The notes: generated by a model not told the origin, from the sequence alone. A DNA stretch of 64,000 bases from Rhizobiales bacterium IMCC20636 (GCA_016865015.1 CP018226.1:2759001-2823000), one strand, 5' to 3'; counted from the first letter of the stretch, positions 27,973 through 37,518 are shown. Numbers and translations: made by a program.

Positions 27973-28872
27973 TCAGAGCAGATCCGTGAGTTCTTCAATC
28001 TGCCCACTCATTGCGCGATAGCCTTCCTCGATTGCCTCATCCGCGCGGTCGAATTCGAGGATCGTATGGTGGCTGAGATCGGGCGTTACGATGAGATGCG
28101 GGGGGTCGCCGGCGAAGCGGCTACGGCGGATCTGGTCGGTCATCAGATCGATCGCGGCGGACAGGACGGTGAAATAGCCCAGTCCTTTCGGCTTGCTCGT
28201 GTTGTGATTGAGCAACGATTGCAGATATGGCTGAAGCATTGTCGGGGCGGCTTGAATCATCCCCGCCGTTTCCGGGGAAATGTCCGCCGGCTTGGCATGT
28301 CGAAAACGGTGACGGTAGGCATGGAGCTTCGAGTTGGGATCTATCGCAATCACAATGTCGGCACCAAGCGCACGGCAGGCTGAAACCGGCACCGGGTTGG
28401 TCATTCCTCCATCCATCAGCCATCGGTCGTTCAGACGGACGGGAGCGAAAATCCCGGGTATGGCGGTGGATGCGCGCACTGCATCAACCAAGTTGCCAGT
28501 GCGCAACCAGATTTCCGAGGCCTCGAAAAGATCGCTTGCCACGACAATGAACGGACGATCCACATTGGCAAAATCGGTCGCGTAACCGAGATTGCGGAGT
28601 TGTTCTGACACGAGTCGACCTTCTATCAGTCCGCCGGACGATGGATTAATGTCCAGCAATCTCGTCATGCCGACGCGGGTAATCGCACGTGCAAACTCTT
28701 CAAGTCGGTCAAGGGCGCCAGAGACATAAGACGCGCCCACAAGGGCCCCCATTGATGCACCGCAGATGATGTCCGGCTTGATCCCTGCCCCTTCGAGCGC
28801 CTTGATAGCACCGATATGGCACCAGCCCCGAGCGCCGCCAGTTCCAAGAGCCAGTCCAATTTTCGGTTTCAT
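27973..28872 (-). CDS. Patatin-like phospholipase (RssA-type)
   Basis: A 299-residue putative lipid acyl hydrolase. The N-terminal oxyanion motif (ALGTGGARGWCHIG), the nucleophile elbow GASMG with Ser40, and the second catalytic residue Asp154 in MDGGMTNPVP form the Ser-Asp dyad of patatins. No signal peptide is seen, so it should be cytoplasmic. The frame remains open 33 codons upstream, but the ATG used here follows GGAGACTG and begins right at the conserved MKPKIGLALGTGG. Substrate unknown. It is not obviously part of the adjacent catabolic island. Confidence 0.88.
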   Translation of the reverse strand: MKPKIGLALGTGGARGWCHIGAIKALEGAGIKPDIICGASMGALVGASYVSGALDRLEEFARAITRVGMTRLLDINPSSGGLIEGRLVSEQLRNLGYATDFANVDRPFIVVASDLFEASEIWLRTGNLVDAVRASTAIPGIFAPVRLNDRWLMDGGMTNPVPVSACRALGADIVIAIDPNSKLHAYRHRFRHAKPADISPETAGMIQAAPTMLQPYLQSLLNHNTSKPKGLGYFTVLSAAIDLMTDQIRRSRFAGDPPHLIVTPDLSHHTILEFDRADEAIEEGYRAMSGQIEELTDLL

Positions 28873-29002
28873 GTCAGTCTCCGTTGTCGCGTCGAAATAC
28901 ATATTCGACGCGACCATGCCCATAACGTCAACATGATTTGAAACCGTTCCTGCGTCTTTGCGCCAAATCAAGTGGCGAGTAAGTCACATCGGCCATAAAT
29001 AC

Positions 29003-29908
29003 CGTATATCCGCCTCCAGCATGGGCTGGCTGATCTTAGGCGGGCTCACGGCATTGGTTTCTTTTGTTGCATTTATATACATCCGCAATACGCCAAGTGG
29101 TATTGGCCTCATGCCCTATGGCCGCGGCGCCGCCAAGGTGGGCATCACATCGCAGCCTCCTACCCGATCAACCAAATTCAAGCTTTTGGGACATCTCTGG
29201 GTGGTTTTTGGCATTTATGGGGCGACCTAAATGCTTTATGTGACAATTGTCGTCACCAGCATGGTCGACAGCTATGGCATGAGCGAAGCGCAGGCAGGTG
29301 TCTTGTGGTCATGGTTTGGTTTCTTGAGCATTTTCTCTGGGCTGCTATTTGGCGCGCTATCCGACAGGATCGGTCGGAGGGCGGGGATGGCCGTTGCCTT
29401 CGGCGTTCTGGCGCTCTCCTTTGGACTGGTGGTGTTCAAAACGTGGGAATTCAGCCTTTACCTTTCGGTCATGCTGTTCGGGACCTCCGCCTGGAGCGTT
29501 CCAGTCATCATGTCCGCGTCAGCAGGGGACTATTTTGGCGCAGGTGGTGCTGTAGGCGCTTTAGCGGGCTTGATGTTGACTTTCTCCACAGCACAGGCTG
29601 CGGGTCCTGTCATTGCAGGCACCCTGACGGAAATGTTGAGAGAATTCTGGTTGAGCCACACTGTTCCAGCAGCAGCTTCACTTCTTGCCGTTGGTTTGGT
29701 TCTGGCTATTCGGCCCTCTAAAGTGACCGACAGATTTTGCACCAAAGTGCGCGCGGAAGCAGCAGGCGACGCGCCCATACGGGCTATTTCAAACAGTCGT
29801 GCGGAACCGGTTTTTGGAGCGTTCGACGTGGCGGAAAAACGCTTCCTGTGCGCGCTCCTTGTTGCCGGAGGCCAGGGCATCGACCATTTCGCGATGCTCT
29901 CGGTTTGA
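29003..29908 (+). pseudogene. MFS transporter remnant: 5'-truncated with an in-frame stop
   Basis: The frame encodes membrane segments of a major-facilitator transporter, but only the C-terminal half plus the end of the N-terminal half (GWLILGGLTALVSFVAFIYI). It is broken by a TAA at 29228-29230: the text reads FGIYGAT, stop, MLYVTIVV, where relatives have an aromatic residue, so a Tyr codon probably mutated. The second half contains GALSDRIGRRAGMAV, the typical MFS loop. Similarity ends near 29725 and the frame then runs on antisense into the GntR gene. No start codon or ribosome binding site fits, so it is not expected to be functional. Confidence 0.8.
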
Positions 29909-30484
29909 CACAGACAGGCCACCAGCCTGGACAAGACCCTTGGCGCGGCACAGATGCAGCTTGTTCACCAGGCTTTTATATTCGCGCACTAGCAGCTTGT
30001 TGCCTGTGGAGGTGACCAGGAAGTCATGGAAAGCAAGATTGACAGGATAATAACTGTCGAAATCCTTGCCCTCTGCAATCTCATCCATTTCCCTGAGAAA
30101 ATCATTGAGCTGAACCAGCATTGAATCGCTCAGCATTTCGGTCAGCAAGCGTCCGACCAAGCCGAAGATGGCTGCGCGCAAATCATAAATTTCCAGCGCT
30201 TCTTCCACAGAAATTGCGCGCACGAAGACTCCGCGATTTCGGATAACGTCCACAAGGCCTTTTGCGGCCAGGCTGCGGGTTGCCTCGCGCAAGGGGCCGC
30301 GACTTGTTCCGAAACGCGAGGACAGCTGTATTTCGTTCAAGCGCTCGCCTGGTTGCAGCTTACCGGAAATGATAAGATGCTCCAGTTCCTTCTCCAGAAC
30401 GGCTGTCAATGACGACGTCTTGAGAACCTCCAGAGCTTCGCCGCGGTTTTCAGATTCCGAATCAAGGTTCAACTGTTCAATCAT
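29789..30484 (-). CDS. GntR-family (FadR subfamily) regulator, likely controller of the carboxylate island
   Basis: A 231-residue regulator. Residues about 25-90 form the winged HTH (SGKLQPGERLNEIQLSSRFG, TSRGPLREATRSLAAKGLV). The rest is an all-helical FCD effector domain with the metal/carboxylate-binding histidines His153, His197 and His219. Relatives bind organic acids. A TTGT-AG-ACAA palindrome sits just upstream of the start, and the same motif occurs at every promoter of the neighbouring 28-kb catabolic island, so it probably controls itself and the island. The frame allows a TTG eight codons upstream; the ATG is preferred, though its ribosome binding site is weak. Confidence 0.9.
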   Translation of the reverse strand: MIEQLNLDSESENRGEALEVLKTSSLTAVLEKELEHLIISGKLQPGERLNEIQLSSRFGTSRGPLREATRSLAAKGLVDVIRNRGVFVRAISVEEALEIYDLRAAIFGLVGRLLTEMLSDSMLVQLNDFLREMDEIAEGKDFDSYYPVNLAFHDFLVTSTGNKLLVREYKSLVNKLHLCRAKGLVQAGGLSVSNREHREMVDALASGNKERAQEAFFRHVERSKNRFRTTV

Positions 30485-30490
30485 TTTTTC

Positions 30491-30501
30491 ATTGTAGACA
30501 A
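30491..30501 (-). promoter_or_regulatory. Putative GntR operator upstream of the regulator gene
   Basis: The sequence ATTGTAGACAA contains TTGT-AG-ACAA, a FadR-subfamily-like operator with the GT-NN-AC core. It ends seven bases before the ATG of the GntR gene and would block its transcription or translation start region. Site 1 of five in the island. Confidence 0.6.
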
Positions 30502-30533
30502 AAAACAATGCAGAGTAGAGACCTTTTTGGCTG

Positions 30534-31607
30534 TTACCCTGACTTATCGAAATGTCTCACCAATTCTTCTGTCACATCTCTTGTGGTGGCCTGCCCGCCC
30601 ATATCACGGGTGTAAGGTCCGGTCGCGCAGATCTCTTCAATACCGCTCATCAATATTTCGGCTGATTTCTTCTCGCCCAGGTGTTCCAGCATCAGCACCG
30701 CAGACCAGAAGGCACCCACGGGATTTGCGACACCCTTCCCTACAATATCAAAGGCGGTTCCATGGATCGGCTCGAACATTGAGGGCGCTTGTTTTTCCGG
30801 GTTGAGATTGGCCGTTGCACCATTTCCAAGGCTGCCAGTCAAAGCGGATGCGAGATCTGACAGAATGTCTGCATGCAGATTGGTGGCAAGAATTGTATCG
30901 TGGTCAGATGGGCTGGTCACCATGCTTGCAGCCATGGCGTCAACCAGCATCCACTTGACTTCAAGTTCTGGATACTCGGAGGAGACCGATTTGCACACTT
31001 CATCCCACAGTACCATGCCATGACGCTGCGCGTTCGACTTCGTCACAATTGTCAGTGTCTTGCGCGGGCGGCGGCTTGCCAGTTCGCAGGCAAACCGCGC
31101 AATGCGCTGTATTCCCTCACGCGTGAACACAGCGATATCCATCGCCAGTTCGAGCGGCAAACCGGAGTGGGCGCGCCCGCCTACACCTGAATATTCTCCT
31201 TCAGAGTTTTCACGCACAATGACCCAGTCAATCTGCTCGCCCAGTTCTACGCGCAAAGGGCCGCGCATACCAGGCAGAAGCCGGGTTGGCCGAACATTGG
31301 CATATTGGTCGAGCCCCTGACATATCGCGAGTCTGAGATCCCACAAGGTGATATGGTCGGGAATGTCGCGGTCACCAACAGCGCCGAATAAAATCGCGTC
31401 ATAAGGCCGCAAGGTGTCGACACCGTCTTCCGGCATCATCCGTCCTGTGCGCCGATAATAGTCAGAGCCCCAATCAAAGCTGTCCACTTCAAAAGACACG
31501 CCACCGTCAAGCTGTGCAACTTTTTCGAGCACCTCCAGAGTGGCGCTTGTGACTTCCGGGCCAACGCCATCACCGCCGATGGCTGCAATACGGTGAATGC
31601 GCGTCAT
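30534..31607 (-). CDS. Tartrate / D-malate dehydrogenase-family enzyme (isopropylmalate dehydrogenase fold)
   Basis: A 357-residue NAD-dependent beta-decarboxylating dehydrogenase. AAIGGDGVGPEV starts the fold. The stretch FDWGSDYYRRTGRMMPEDG and the PDHITLW segment (DIPDHITLWDL) are typical of tartrate dehydrogenase/decarboxylase and D-malate dehydrogenase (TDH/DmlA). The substrate Arg sits in NVRPTRLLPG, and the acidic metal site is in NLHADILSDLA. It would oxidise a 2-hydroxy acid with loss of CO2. The chosen ATG overlaps the stop of the upstream dehydrogenase gene by four bases. It is the last gene of the six-gene minus-strand operon. Confidence 0.85.
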   Translation of the reverse strand: MTRIHRIAAIGGDGVGPEVTSATLEVLEKVAQLDGGVSFEVDSFDWGSDYYRRTGRMMPEDGVDTLRPYDAILFGAVGDRDIPDHITLWDLRLAICQGLDQYANVRPTRLLPGMRGPLRVELGEQIDWVIVRENSEGEYSGVGGRAHSGLPLELAMDIAVFTREGIQRIARFACELASRRPRKTLTIVTKSNAQRHGMVLWDEVCKSVSSEYPELEVKWMLVDAMAASMVTSPSDHDTILATNLHADILSDLASALTGSLGNGATANLNPEKQAPSMFEPIHGTAFDIVGKGVANPVGAFWSAVLMLEHLGEKKSAEILMSGIEEICATGPYTRDMGGQATTRDVTEELVRHFDKSG

Positions 31608-32683
31608 GACTTCATCCCATCCAGAATGCCCTGCACCATTTGCGATTGGGACGCAGTGCCGCAAATATCAGGCGTGCGCGTATCCGGCGAGGCCAGTGCT
31701 GCATCGATCCCACGCTTCATGATGTTTGACATCGACAACGCGGCTGGAAGGCCACGGTTGTGCCCAAGCCAGTCAAACAGCATTCGGGTTGATTCAATCA
31801 TTGCGAATGGATTGGCGATGTCCTTGCCGGCAATGTCAGGCGCTGACCCATGGGTTGCCTGCGCCATGGCGATAGCGCCGCGTCCAATGCATAGACCTGG
31901 TGCCATACCCAATCCGCCAACAAGGCCTGCAGCCTCGTCAGTCAGGATATCGCCAAACATATTGGTCGTGACGACCGTATCAAAGCTCTGTGGATCGCGG
32001 ACCAGGCGCATAGCCATCGTGTCGACGATGACTTCATCCACCACGACATCGGGGAAATCCTTGGCGACCTCATAACAGGTATCGACAAACATACCGCACC
32101 CCAGTTTGTAGACCGTGTTCTTGTGAACAAGTGTCAGGCGTTTCTTGCGGGAGCGCGCAATTTCGAACGCTGCGCGTGCCACTTTTGCCGAACCTTCCGT
32201 CGTGATGACCCGCACTGAAATCGTCACATCATGGGTCGGGCGAAACTCTCCGGACCCCATCACCACATTCCGGTCTGGCTGAAAGCCCTCATTGTTTTCG
32301 CGAACGATGACCAGATCGATGTCATCGTGAAGGCATCCGATATCCGGAAAGGAACGTGTGGGACGGACATTGGCAAACAGGTCAAATGTCTTGCGCAGGA
32401 TTGGATGCGGATTGATCGCCTCGGGCACCTTTGGATACTCTCTGTGACCAATCGGGCCGAGTATCCAGCCATCAAGGGTTTTCAGTGTCTCCAGCGTTCC
32501 ATCAGGCATTGTGTGGCCATGGTCATCAAGTGCCTTGCGCCCGATCGGCACATCCACCCATTCGATTTTCTGACCGGCCATCTGTGCAGCAGCTTTAGCG
32601 GTTTTCACGGACGCAGGAACAACCTCGTGGCCGATGTCGTCGCCTTCCAGAATCCCGATTTTCAAGACATGTTCGGCGCTCAT
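31604..32683 (-). CDS. Isocitrate/isopropylmalate dehydrogenase-family protein
   Basis: A second beta-decarboxylating dehydrogenase of 359 residues, only distantly like its neighbour. Motifs: GILEGDDIGHEVVP at the N-terminus, ANVRPTRSFP for substrate binding, VRENNEGF, the catalytic Lys in VHKNTVYKLG, the acidic metal site NMFGDILTDEAAGL, and HGSAPDIAGKDIANP that holds NAD. Members act on malate-type acids with different side chains, including tricarboxylates such as isocitrate and homoisocitrate. The exact acid is unknown. Its start overlaps the upstream MmgE/PrpD gene by four bases. Confidence 0.82.
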   Translation of the reverse strand: MSAEHVLKIGILEGDDIGHEVVPASVKTAKAAAQMAGQKIEWVDVPIGRKALDDHGHTMPDGTLETLKTLDGWILGPIGHREYPKVPEAINPHPILRKTFDLFANVRPTRSFPDIGCLHDDIDLVIVRENNEGFQPDRNVVMGSGEFRPTHDVTISVRVITTEGSAKVARAAFEIARSRKKRLTLVHKNTVYKLGCGMFVDTCYEVAKDFPDVVVDEVIVDTMAMRLVRDPQSFDTVVTTNMFGDILTDEAAGLVGGLGMAPGLCIGRGAIAMAQATHGSAPDIAGKDIANPFAMIESTRMLFDWLGHNRGLPAALSMSNIMKRGIDAALASPDTRTPDICGTASQSQMVQGILDGMKS

Positions 32684-34074
32684 GCTGCAGTCACCGATTC
32701 AGGCTGATCGACAGCAGAAACGCGAGCGACTTCGCCGACATCTGAAAGGGTTGGTGTTCTCCATGCCACGTCGAGCAGCGCTGCCGTTTTTTCGTCGCCT
32801 ATAACCAGTGTTGACTGATCTGAAAACTTTCGGTTGATCTGATCGTCGGTCAGGGGAACATCACGGCTACCAAGCGCACGTTCGATGTGTTTTTGCATGG
32901 TTGAACCATCTTTGAAGCGAATTTCGATATCAACGGATGCTGAATGGCAATCCGCGCTTGCGGTTGCCGAGATATTATCGCGAAGGGTCACAATCTCGGG
33001 CAGGTTCACTACTTCATCGGTGAAAGCGGTCGGAGCTCCGTCGCCCCGCAAAAGCGCACAGGCAGCAGAATGGAAGACACTGAACTTGCCTTCCAGACCA
33101 GTCTTTGGCTCACGCTTTCCAGTGAGTTCCAGAACAAGCGGATGCACAATGAGGTGCACACTTTCAATATCGTTGACGCGATCACCAATTTCGTCGCGGA
33201 TCTGAATGCAGCCATCAATCGAAGGATGGATCACGATGCCGCAAGCGAAAGGCTTGTAGCTGTTCAATTCAGCTTCCCAGCGGCTGCCAAGTTCACCGAC
33301 GATCTCATCCCAGTCCTGCTTGTCCGACATGACGCAGGCGAACCCACGTGGGGCCTCCAGCACGCGCTCAGAGCTATCAAATCCTGCTTTCGCCAGCAAT
33401 GCGCTCGCCAAGCCATTTTGTGCCGCGCGCCCGGGGTGGAAGCTCTTTGTCATGGTGCCGAACATTTCGCGGAACCCTGAAGACTGGGTTCCAGCCAGGC
33501 CAAAGGCCCAGCGCATCTGCTGTTTTGACAAGCCCAGAAGCTTGCCAGCCGCTGCAGCAGCTCCGAATACACCTGCAGTGCCGGTGATGTGCCACCCACG
33601 ATCATAATGGTCGGGATATACACAATTACCGATCCGGCATTCCACTTCGACACCAACAATCATGGCCGTCAGGAAATCATAACCACTCACCGGCATCTTT
33701 TCGGCAAGCGCAAGGATTGCTGATGCAACAGGCCCCGCCGGATGTATGATCGTTTTGAGATGCGTGTCATCATAGTCGAGCACATGGGATGAAATCCCGT
33801 TTAACAATGCTGCGTGCAAAGCGTCGAGACGCTCTGACCTGCCCATCACGGTTGATGTGGCGGGACCGCTGAATTCCATCAATCCCTTCAGAGCAGCATC
33901 TACCGTCTCGTGGCTTGCGCCGCCGACAGCACATCCAACCCAGTTGACAAATGTCCGCAGGCCCGCAGCGCGAACGTGTTCCGGGATATCCTCACCGCGG
34001 ATATCAATGATCCAGTCGGTCAGAATTTCGGTGACTTTTGGTGTTCCCGGCGGTGTTGCCTGATGTCCGGCCAT
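32680..34074 (-). CDS. MmgE/PrpD-family protein (copy 1)
   Basis: A 464-residue member of the family that includes 2-methylcitrate dehydratase and cis-aconitate decarboxylase, enzymes that act on tricarboxylates without a metal cluster. The key residues of the family pocket are kept: Asp100 and the DDT at 102-104, His111 (TIIHPAGP), His162 (GWHITGTAG) and Lys210 (GTMTKSFHPGRAAQNG). It sits between SDR and dehydrogenase genes of a tricarboxylate island. Whether it dehydrates, decarboxylates or isomerises is not predictable. It is one of four divergent copies in 23 kb. Confidence 0.85.
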   Translation of the reverse strand: MAGHQATPPGTPKVTEILTDWIIDIRGEDIPEHVRAAGLRTFVNWVGCAVGGASHETVDAALKGLMEFSGPATSTVMGRSERLDALHAALLNGISSHVLDYDDTHLKTIIHPAGPVASAILALAEKMPVSGYDFLTAMIVGVEVECRIGNCVYPDHYDRGWHITGTAGVFGAAAAAGKLLGLSKQQMRWAFGLAGTQSSGFREMFGTMTKSFHPGRAAQNGLASALLAKAGFDSSERVLEAPRGFACVMSDKQDWDEIVGELGSRWEAELNSYKPFACGIVIHPSIDGCIQIRDEIGDRVNDIESVHLIVHPLVLELTGKREPKTGLEGKFSVFHSAACALLRGDGAPTAFTDEVVNLPEIVTLRDNISATASADCHSASVDIEIRFKDGSTMQKHIERALGSRDVPLTDDQINRKFSDQSTLVIGDEKTAALLDVAWRTPTLSDVGEVARVSAVDQPESVTAA

Positions 34075-34083
34075 ATTTATCTC

Positions 34084-34872
34084 CTAAAGCAATCCACGGG
34101 CAATTCCACCGTCCACATTGACGGCCTGCCCTGTTATATAACTGGCCATTGGGCTGGCCAACCAGGCCACCATAACCGCGACTTCTTCCGGCTCTGCAAA
34201 ACGGCCCAGCGGGATTTCTTCCGAAAACCGCGCGAGTATGTCGCTGCGGTTCTTTCCTTCTTCTGCAGCCATCTTGTCTGCACGATTGGTCCACAGCGGC
34301 GTCAGGGTTCGCCCCGGCGCTACGCAATTCACGCGGATATTCCTGTCCGCCAGTTCGACGGCAAGTGTCTTTGTCAGGCCAAGCAAACCGGCCTTGTGCA
34401 CGTTGGATACGATCTGGTGCTGATAGGGCATTTTTGATGCCGCGGCACCCAGGGTTACAATCGCCGGGTTCTCGCCTTTTTCCAGAAGTGGCAGCAATGC
34501 GCGGATCGCCCGCACATTGGACAAAACGTTGAATGAGTAGTTTTGAAGCCAATCATCGTCGCTCAGATCTTCAAACGAAGACCGTATGCTGCCACCCACG
34601 GCCGTCACCAGCACATCCAGACCGGACCACATCTCGGCCACTTTGGCATGAAGCTCATCGCCGGCACCCGACTGGGTGATATCGCACACGATTGTCTCTG
34701 GCGTGGTGCCAACCAGCGCAACGCTGTCAGCAGCCTTGGCCAGATTTGCCGCACTGCGCGAGGCGATGGCTGTTTTAGCGCCCTCAGCAGCCATGATCCG
34801 GGCAGAAGCCTGGCCAATGCCATAGCTCCCCCCAATGATCAGAGCACGGCGGTTGTTATATCCGAGGTCCAT
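34084..34872 (-). CDS. Short-chain dehydrogenase/reductase-like protein lacking the catalytic Tyr (copy 1)
   Basis: A 262-residue SDR with the nucleotide motif IGGSYGIG and a C-terminal SPMASYITGQAVNVDGG typical of classical SDRs. The active-site Tyr of the YxxxK pair is replaced: the region reads VSNVHKAG with Lys160 kept and Ser156 at the Tyr position, and the upstream catalytic Ser position holds Ala. The protein may therefore not be an ordinary oxidoreductase. It overlaps the AbrB-type membrane gene by 17 bases. The plus-strand operon encodes a second SDR next to an AbrB gene with the same loss. Confidence 0.85.
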   Translation of the reverse strand: MDLGYNNRRALIIGGSYGIGQASARIMAAEGAKTAIASRSAANLAKAADSVALVGTTPETIVCDITQSGAGDELHAKVAEMWSGLDVLVTAVGGSIRSSFEDLSDDDWLQNYSFNVLSNVRAIRALLPLLEKGENPAIVTLGAAASKMPYQHQIVSNVHKAGLLGLTKTLAVELADRNIRVNCVAPGRTLTPLWTNRADKMAAEEGKNRSDILARFSEEIPLGRFAEPEEVAVMVAWLASPMASYITGQAVNVDGGIARGLL

Positions 34873-35974
34873 TGTCTCCCCCTATTATGAAACGGCGATA
34901 AAAACGAAATACGAGTAGAACGGTTGATGAGATAATAGCGATGCGCACAACATGAAATGCGCTGACAATTTCCGCATCAAGGTGCATCAGTTTTGCGGTC
35001 AAAACCATTTCCGTGATGGCCGCTGGCGCAAGCGACAGAAAGCTTGTCGTATATGGCAATTGGGTCGCAGCAGACAGGACCAGAGAGCCGACAGCGGCGC
35101 ACATAAGCATGAACAATGCGATGACAACAGCTGCCGCAGAGACACGCGGCAATTTGGCAATCATCTCGCGCTTGAACAGAGCACCAAGCCAGGTTCCCAG
35201 CATTATTTGAGCGAGGATTATGACAGGTGCCGGTACGGAAATTTCAAAAACGCCGGTCAAACCGATCAGCAGACCGGCAAAAATAGGCCCCACAAGCCAT
35301 GGGTTGGGAAGAGGAGTCGGCTTCAAGGCAAGCGCAACAAACCAGGCAAAGATCATCCCGGCTGCGAGCGTCCAATAGGTGCCAGCCCCGGTTGCCGTAT
35401 TGAAAACCGCATCACCCGGTTGGCCAAACAATGTGACGGCCAGCGGAACAATGGCAACCACGCAGGAGACGCGCATCGCATGTACAATAGCAACGGATGA
35501 CGGTTCGCCACCAAACCGTTCGGAAACATGCGCCATGTCTGCCACACCACCAGCGGCCGTCGCGAAAAAGGCGGTGACAGAATCGACCTTCGCCAGGATT
35601 TTGAAAAGATATGCGGCAACCAAAGTGAACGCCATGATGTAAAGCGCGCTCAGTATCATGGCCGGCACCAGTGAAGCAGTCGCAAGCAGCATCGGCAGCG
35701 TGAACCGAATGCCGATTGCCAGACCGATGGCAACCTGAGCCAACTCGCGCCCCATGGGAATGACGCGGGCACTCACTCCGGTAACGGACAGGACCGAGAT
35801 ACAAAAGAACGGCCCAAGCATCCAAGGCAAGGGCATGCCCGTACGGCTCGCAGCAAAACCGGCGACAACAGCAAGGGCGTAAGTGCGCAAAACGATAGGC
35901 AGATCCATCGCCGCAGCCCTCAACAGGCTGCGGATTCGGTCCGATCGATCACTCTTTTTGCCTTGCTCCGACAT
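34856..35974 (-). CDS. AbrB-type (AmoA/PF05145) multi-spanning membrane protein (copy 1)
   Basis: A 372-residue protein with about ten hydrophobic segments in two similar halves. Each half starts with a pattern like MPLPWMLGPFF or PNPWLVGPIFAG and ends with ATAAGGVADMAHVSERFG or LAPAAITEMVLTAKLM, the duplicated AbrB domain misleadingly annotated as ammonia monooxygenase or AbrB regulator. It is more likely a transporter or exporter. Its gene is embedded between SDR and MmgE/PrpD genes, and a second copy sits in the plus-strand operon in the same company, so it probably moves the same class of organic acid. Confidence 0.78.
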   Translation of the reverse strand: MSEQGKKSDRSDRIRSLLRAAAMDLPIVLRTYALAVVAGFAASRTGMPLPWMLGPFFCISVLSVTGVSARVIPMGRELAQVAIGLAIGIRFTLPMLLATASLVPAMILSALYIMAFTLVAAYLFKILAKVDSVTAFFATAAGGVADMAHVSERFGGEPSSVAIVHAMRVSCVVAIVPLAVTLFGQPGDAVFNTATGAGTYWTLAAGMIFAWFVALALKPTPLPNPWLVGPIFAGLLIGLTGVFEISVPAPVIILAQIMLGTWLGALFKREMIAKLPRVSAAAVVIALFMLMCAAVGSLVLSAATQLPYTTSFLSLAPAAITEMVLTAKLMHLDAEIVSAFHVVRIAIISSTVLLVFRFYRRFIIGGDNGPRI

Positions 35975-35993
35975 TGGTTTCAGCCTTGCCCGA

Positions 35994-37433
35994 TCACAGC
36001 CGCAGCAACGCCATCAGATGGTCAATATTGTCCTGCTTTTCGAAATTTGCGACAATATCGATGATTTCATCAGCCTTCGACCTATCCCAATTTGCAAAGT
36101 CTGCACATTCGCAGAACTTGTTGGAAACTTCGTCGTAACTCATTGGGTTGGCGGGGCTTCCTTTCCCGAAATCAGCTTTGCCGCTGATAGTTGTACCGTC
36201 CTTAAGCAGGATATCAATGTAGGCCGTCATGAGGTGATAACCGGCAGCTTCCGCGCGGTCATCAATCACGAAATCCACTTTGGTCAACATGGTCTGAACA
36301 TCGTCTTGCATGACACGCTCGTCAGTGAACTCGGCCAGCCCCGCCCTACCCTCTATCAGGAGGATCGCCATGCAGAACTCCATCGAGAACTTGGCCTGCA
36401 ATTCGTTTTGCGGCCGGTGATGGATTAGCGCGTTTGGCATGTTCGAATTCGTTCCAACGCGGACATGTTCTACATTTTCAGCCCTGATATCGTTTTCAAC
36501 AATCAGTCGCAGCATCTCGGTCATTCCCGGATGCGTGAGTGACCCTGATGGGTGTGGCTTGATCGAGATGCCCGGAACATCGAAGGTCCAGGGTGCGCCG
36601 AGCTTTCCGTCAATCGCAGAATGATCGTAGCCGCCGCCAGCAGCCGCGAAAAAGCCCCGTGGCGCTTCAAGGATTGTGTCTGCTGCCGTCCAGCCATAGG
36701 ATGCAAATTGCGCGGCTACAACGCCACTCTCCGAGGATCGTCCAGCATGAAACGGTTTGGTCATCGTGCCGAAATTTTCACGAAGGCCCGCTGACTGGCT
36801 GCCAGCTATGGAAAGCGCGCGGCAGAGTGTCTCATTGTCAAAACCCATGAGTTTCGACGCTGCAGAGGCTGCTGCAAATGTTCCGCAGGTCGCGGTTGCG
36901 TGAAAGCCTGTCTGGTAATGGCGTGGATTAATTGCCTCAGCAATCTTGCACTCGACTTCAACGCCCAAATGGTACGCCAGCATCACATTTGCGCCAGACG
37001 ATCCCAACACTTCGCCCATCGCCAGGGCGGCAGGCAGCGCTGGTGCTGTTGGATGTGTCAAAAGTCCGTAAACCCGATCATTCGCGACGGCTAGCTGTGT
37101 GTCATCATAATCATCAGCGTGGATTCCCACACCATTGGCGAAGGCGGCAAAGCGTGGGGCGACCTTGCGGTTGGACCCAATCACTGTGGCCGCGCCATCG
37201 GCCAGCCCGGCATCAGCCAAATGCTGTCTCACATATTCGCCAGATTTAGCGACCGAACCCGACAAAGCCAGCCCGATACCATCAAGAATGCTCTTTTTAC
37301 CATTCTCGACGACGATATCCGGCAGATCAGAAATCGCAGCTTTTTGCACAAAGTCTGCAACATTTCGAGTGAGACCACTATCGGCATGCAGCGCATGGGC
37401 CGGGCGTTGAGCATTAGCGGGAACGGAACTCAT
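35994..37433 (-). CDS. MmgE/PrpD-family protein (copy 2)
   Basis: A 479-residue member of the methylcitrate dehydratase / aconitate decarboxylase family. Family pocket residues: Asp108 and DDT at 110-112, His127 after an insert (DRVYGLLTHPTAPA), His178 (GFHATATCG) and Lys226 (GTMTKPFHAGRSSESG). It shares the DDTQL insert and the CKIAEAINP segment with copy 4, so these two are closer to each other than to copies 1 and 3. A good ribosome binding site (GGAGG) precedes the ATG used here; an upstream extension of 31 codons has none. It is the first gene of the minus-strand operon, behind a GntR-type operator. Confidence 0.85.
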   Translation of the reverse strand: MSSVPANAQRPAHALHADSGLTRNVADFVQKAAISDLPDIVVENGKKSILDGIGLALSGSVAKSGEYVRQHLADAGLADGAATVIGSNRKVAPRFAAFANGVGIHADDYDDTQLAVANDRVYGLLTHPTAPALPAALAMGEVLGSSGANVMLAYHLGVEVECKIAEAINPRHYQTGFHATATCGTFAAASAASKLMGFDNETLCRALSIAGSQSAGLRENFGTMTKPFHAGRSSESGVVAAQFASYGWTAADTILEAPRGFFAAAGGGYDHSAIDGKLGAPWTFDVPGISIKPHPSGSLTHPGMTEMLRLIVENDIRAENVEHVRVGTNSNMPNALIHHRPQNELQAKFSMEFCMAILLIEGRAGLAEFTDERVMQDDVQTMLTKVDFVIDDRAEAAGYHLMTAYIDILLKDGTTISGKADFGKGSPANPMSYDEVSNKFCECADFANWDRSKADEIIDIVANFEKQDNIDHLMALLRL

Positions 37434-37518
37434 AAATACCTCCAGAAAGAAACACGAACCGCACGTTGAAGCCTCAAGTGCGAACAAGTTATTTGCGAGA
37501 TAGGCCAATATCTTGTCT

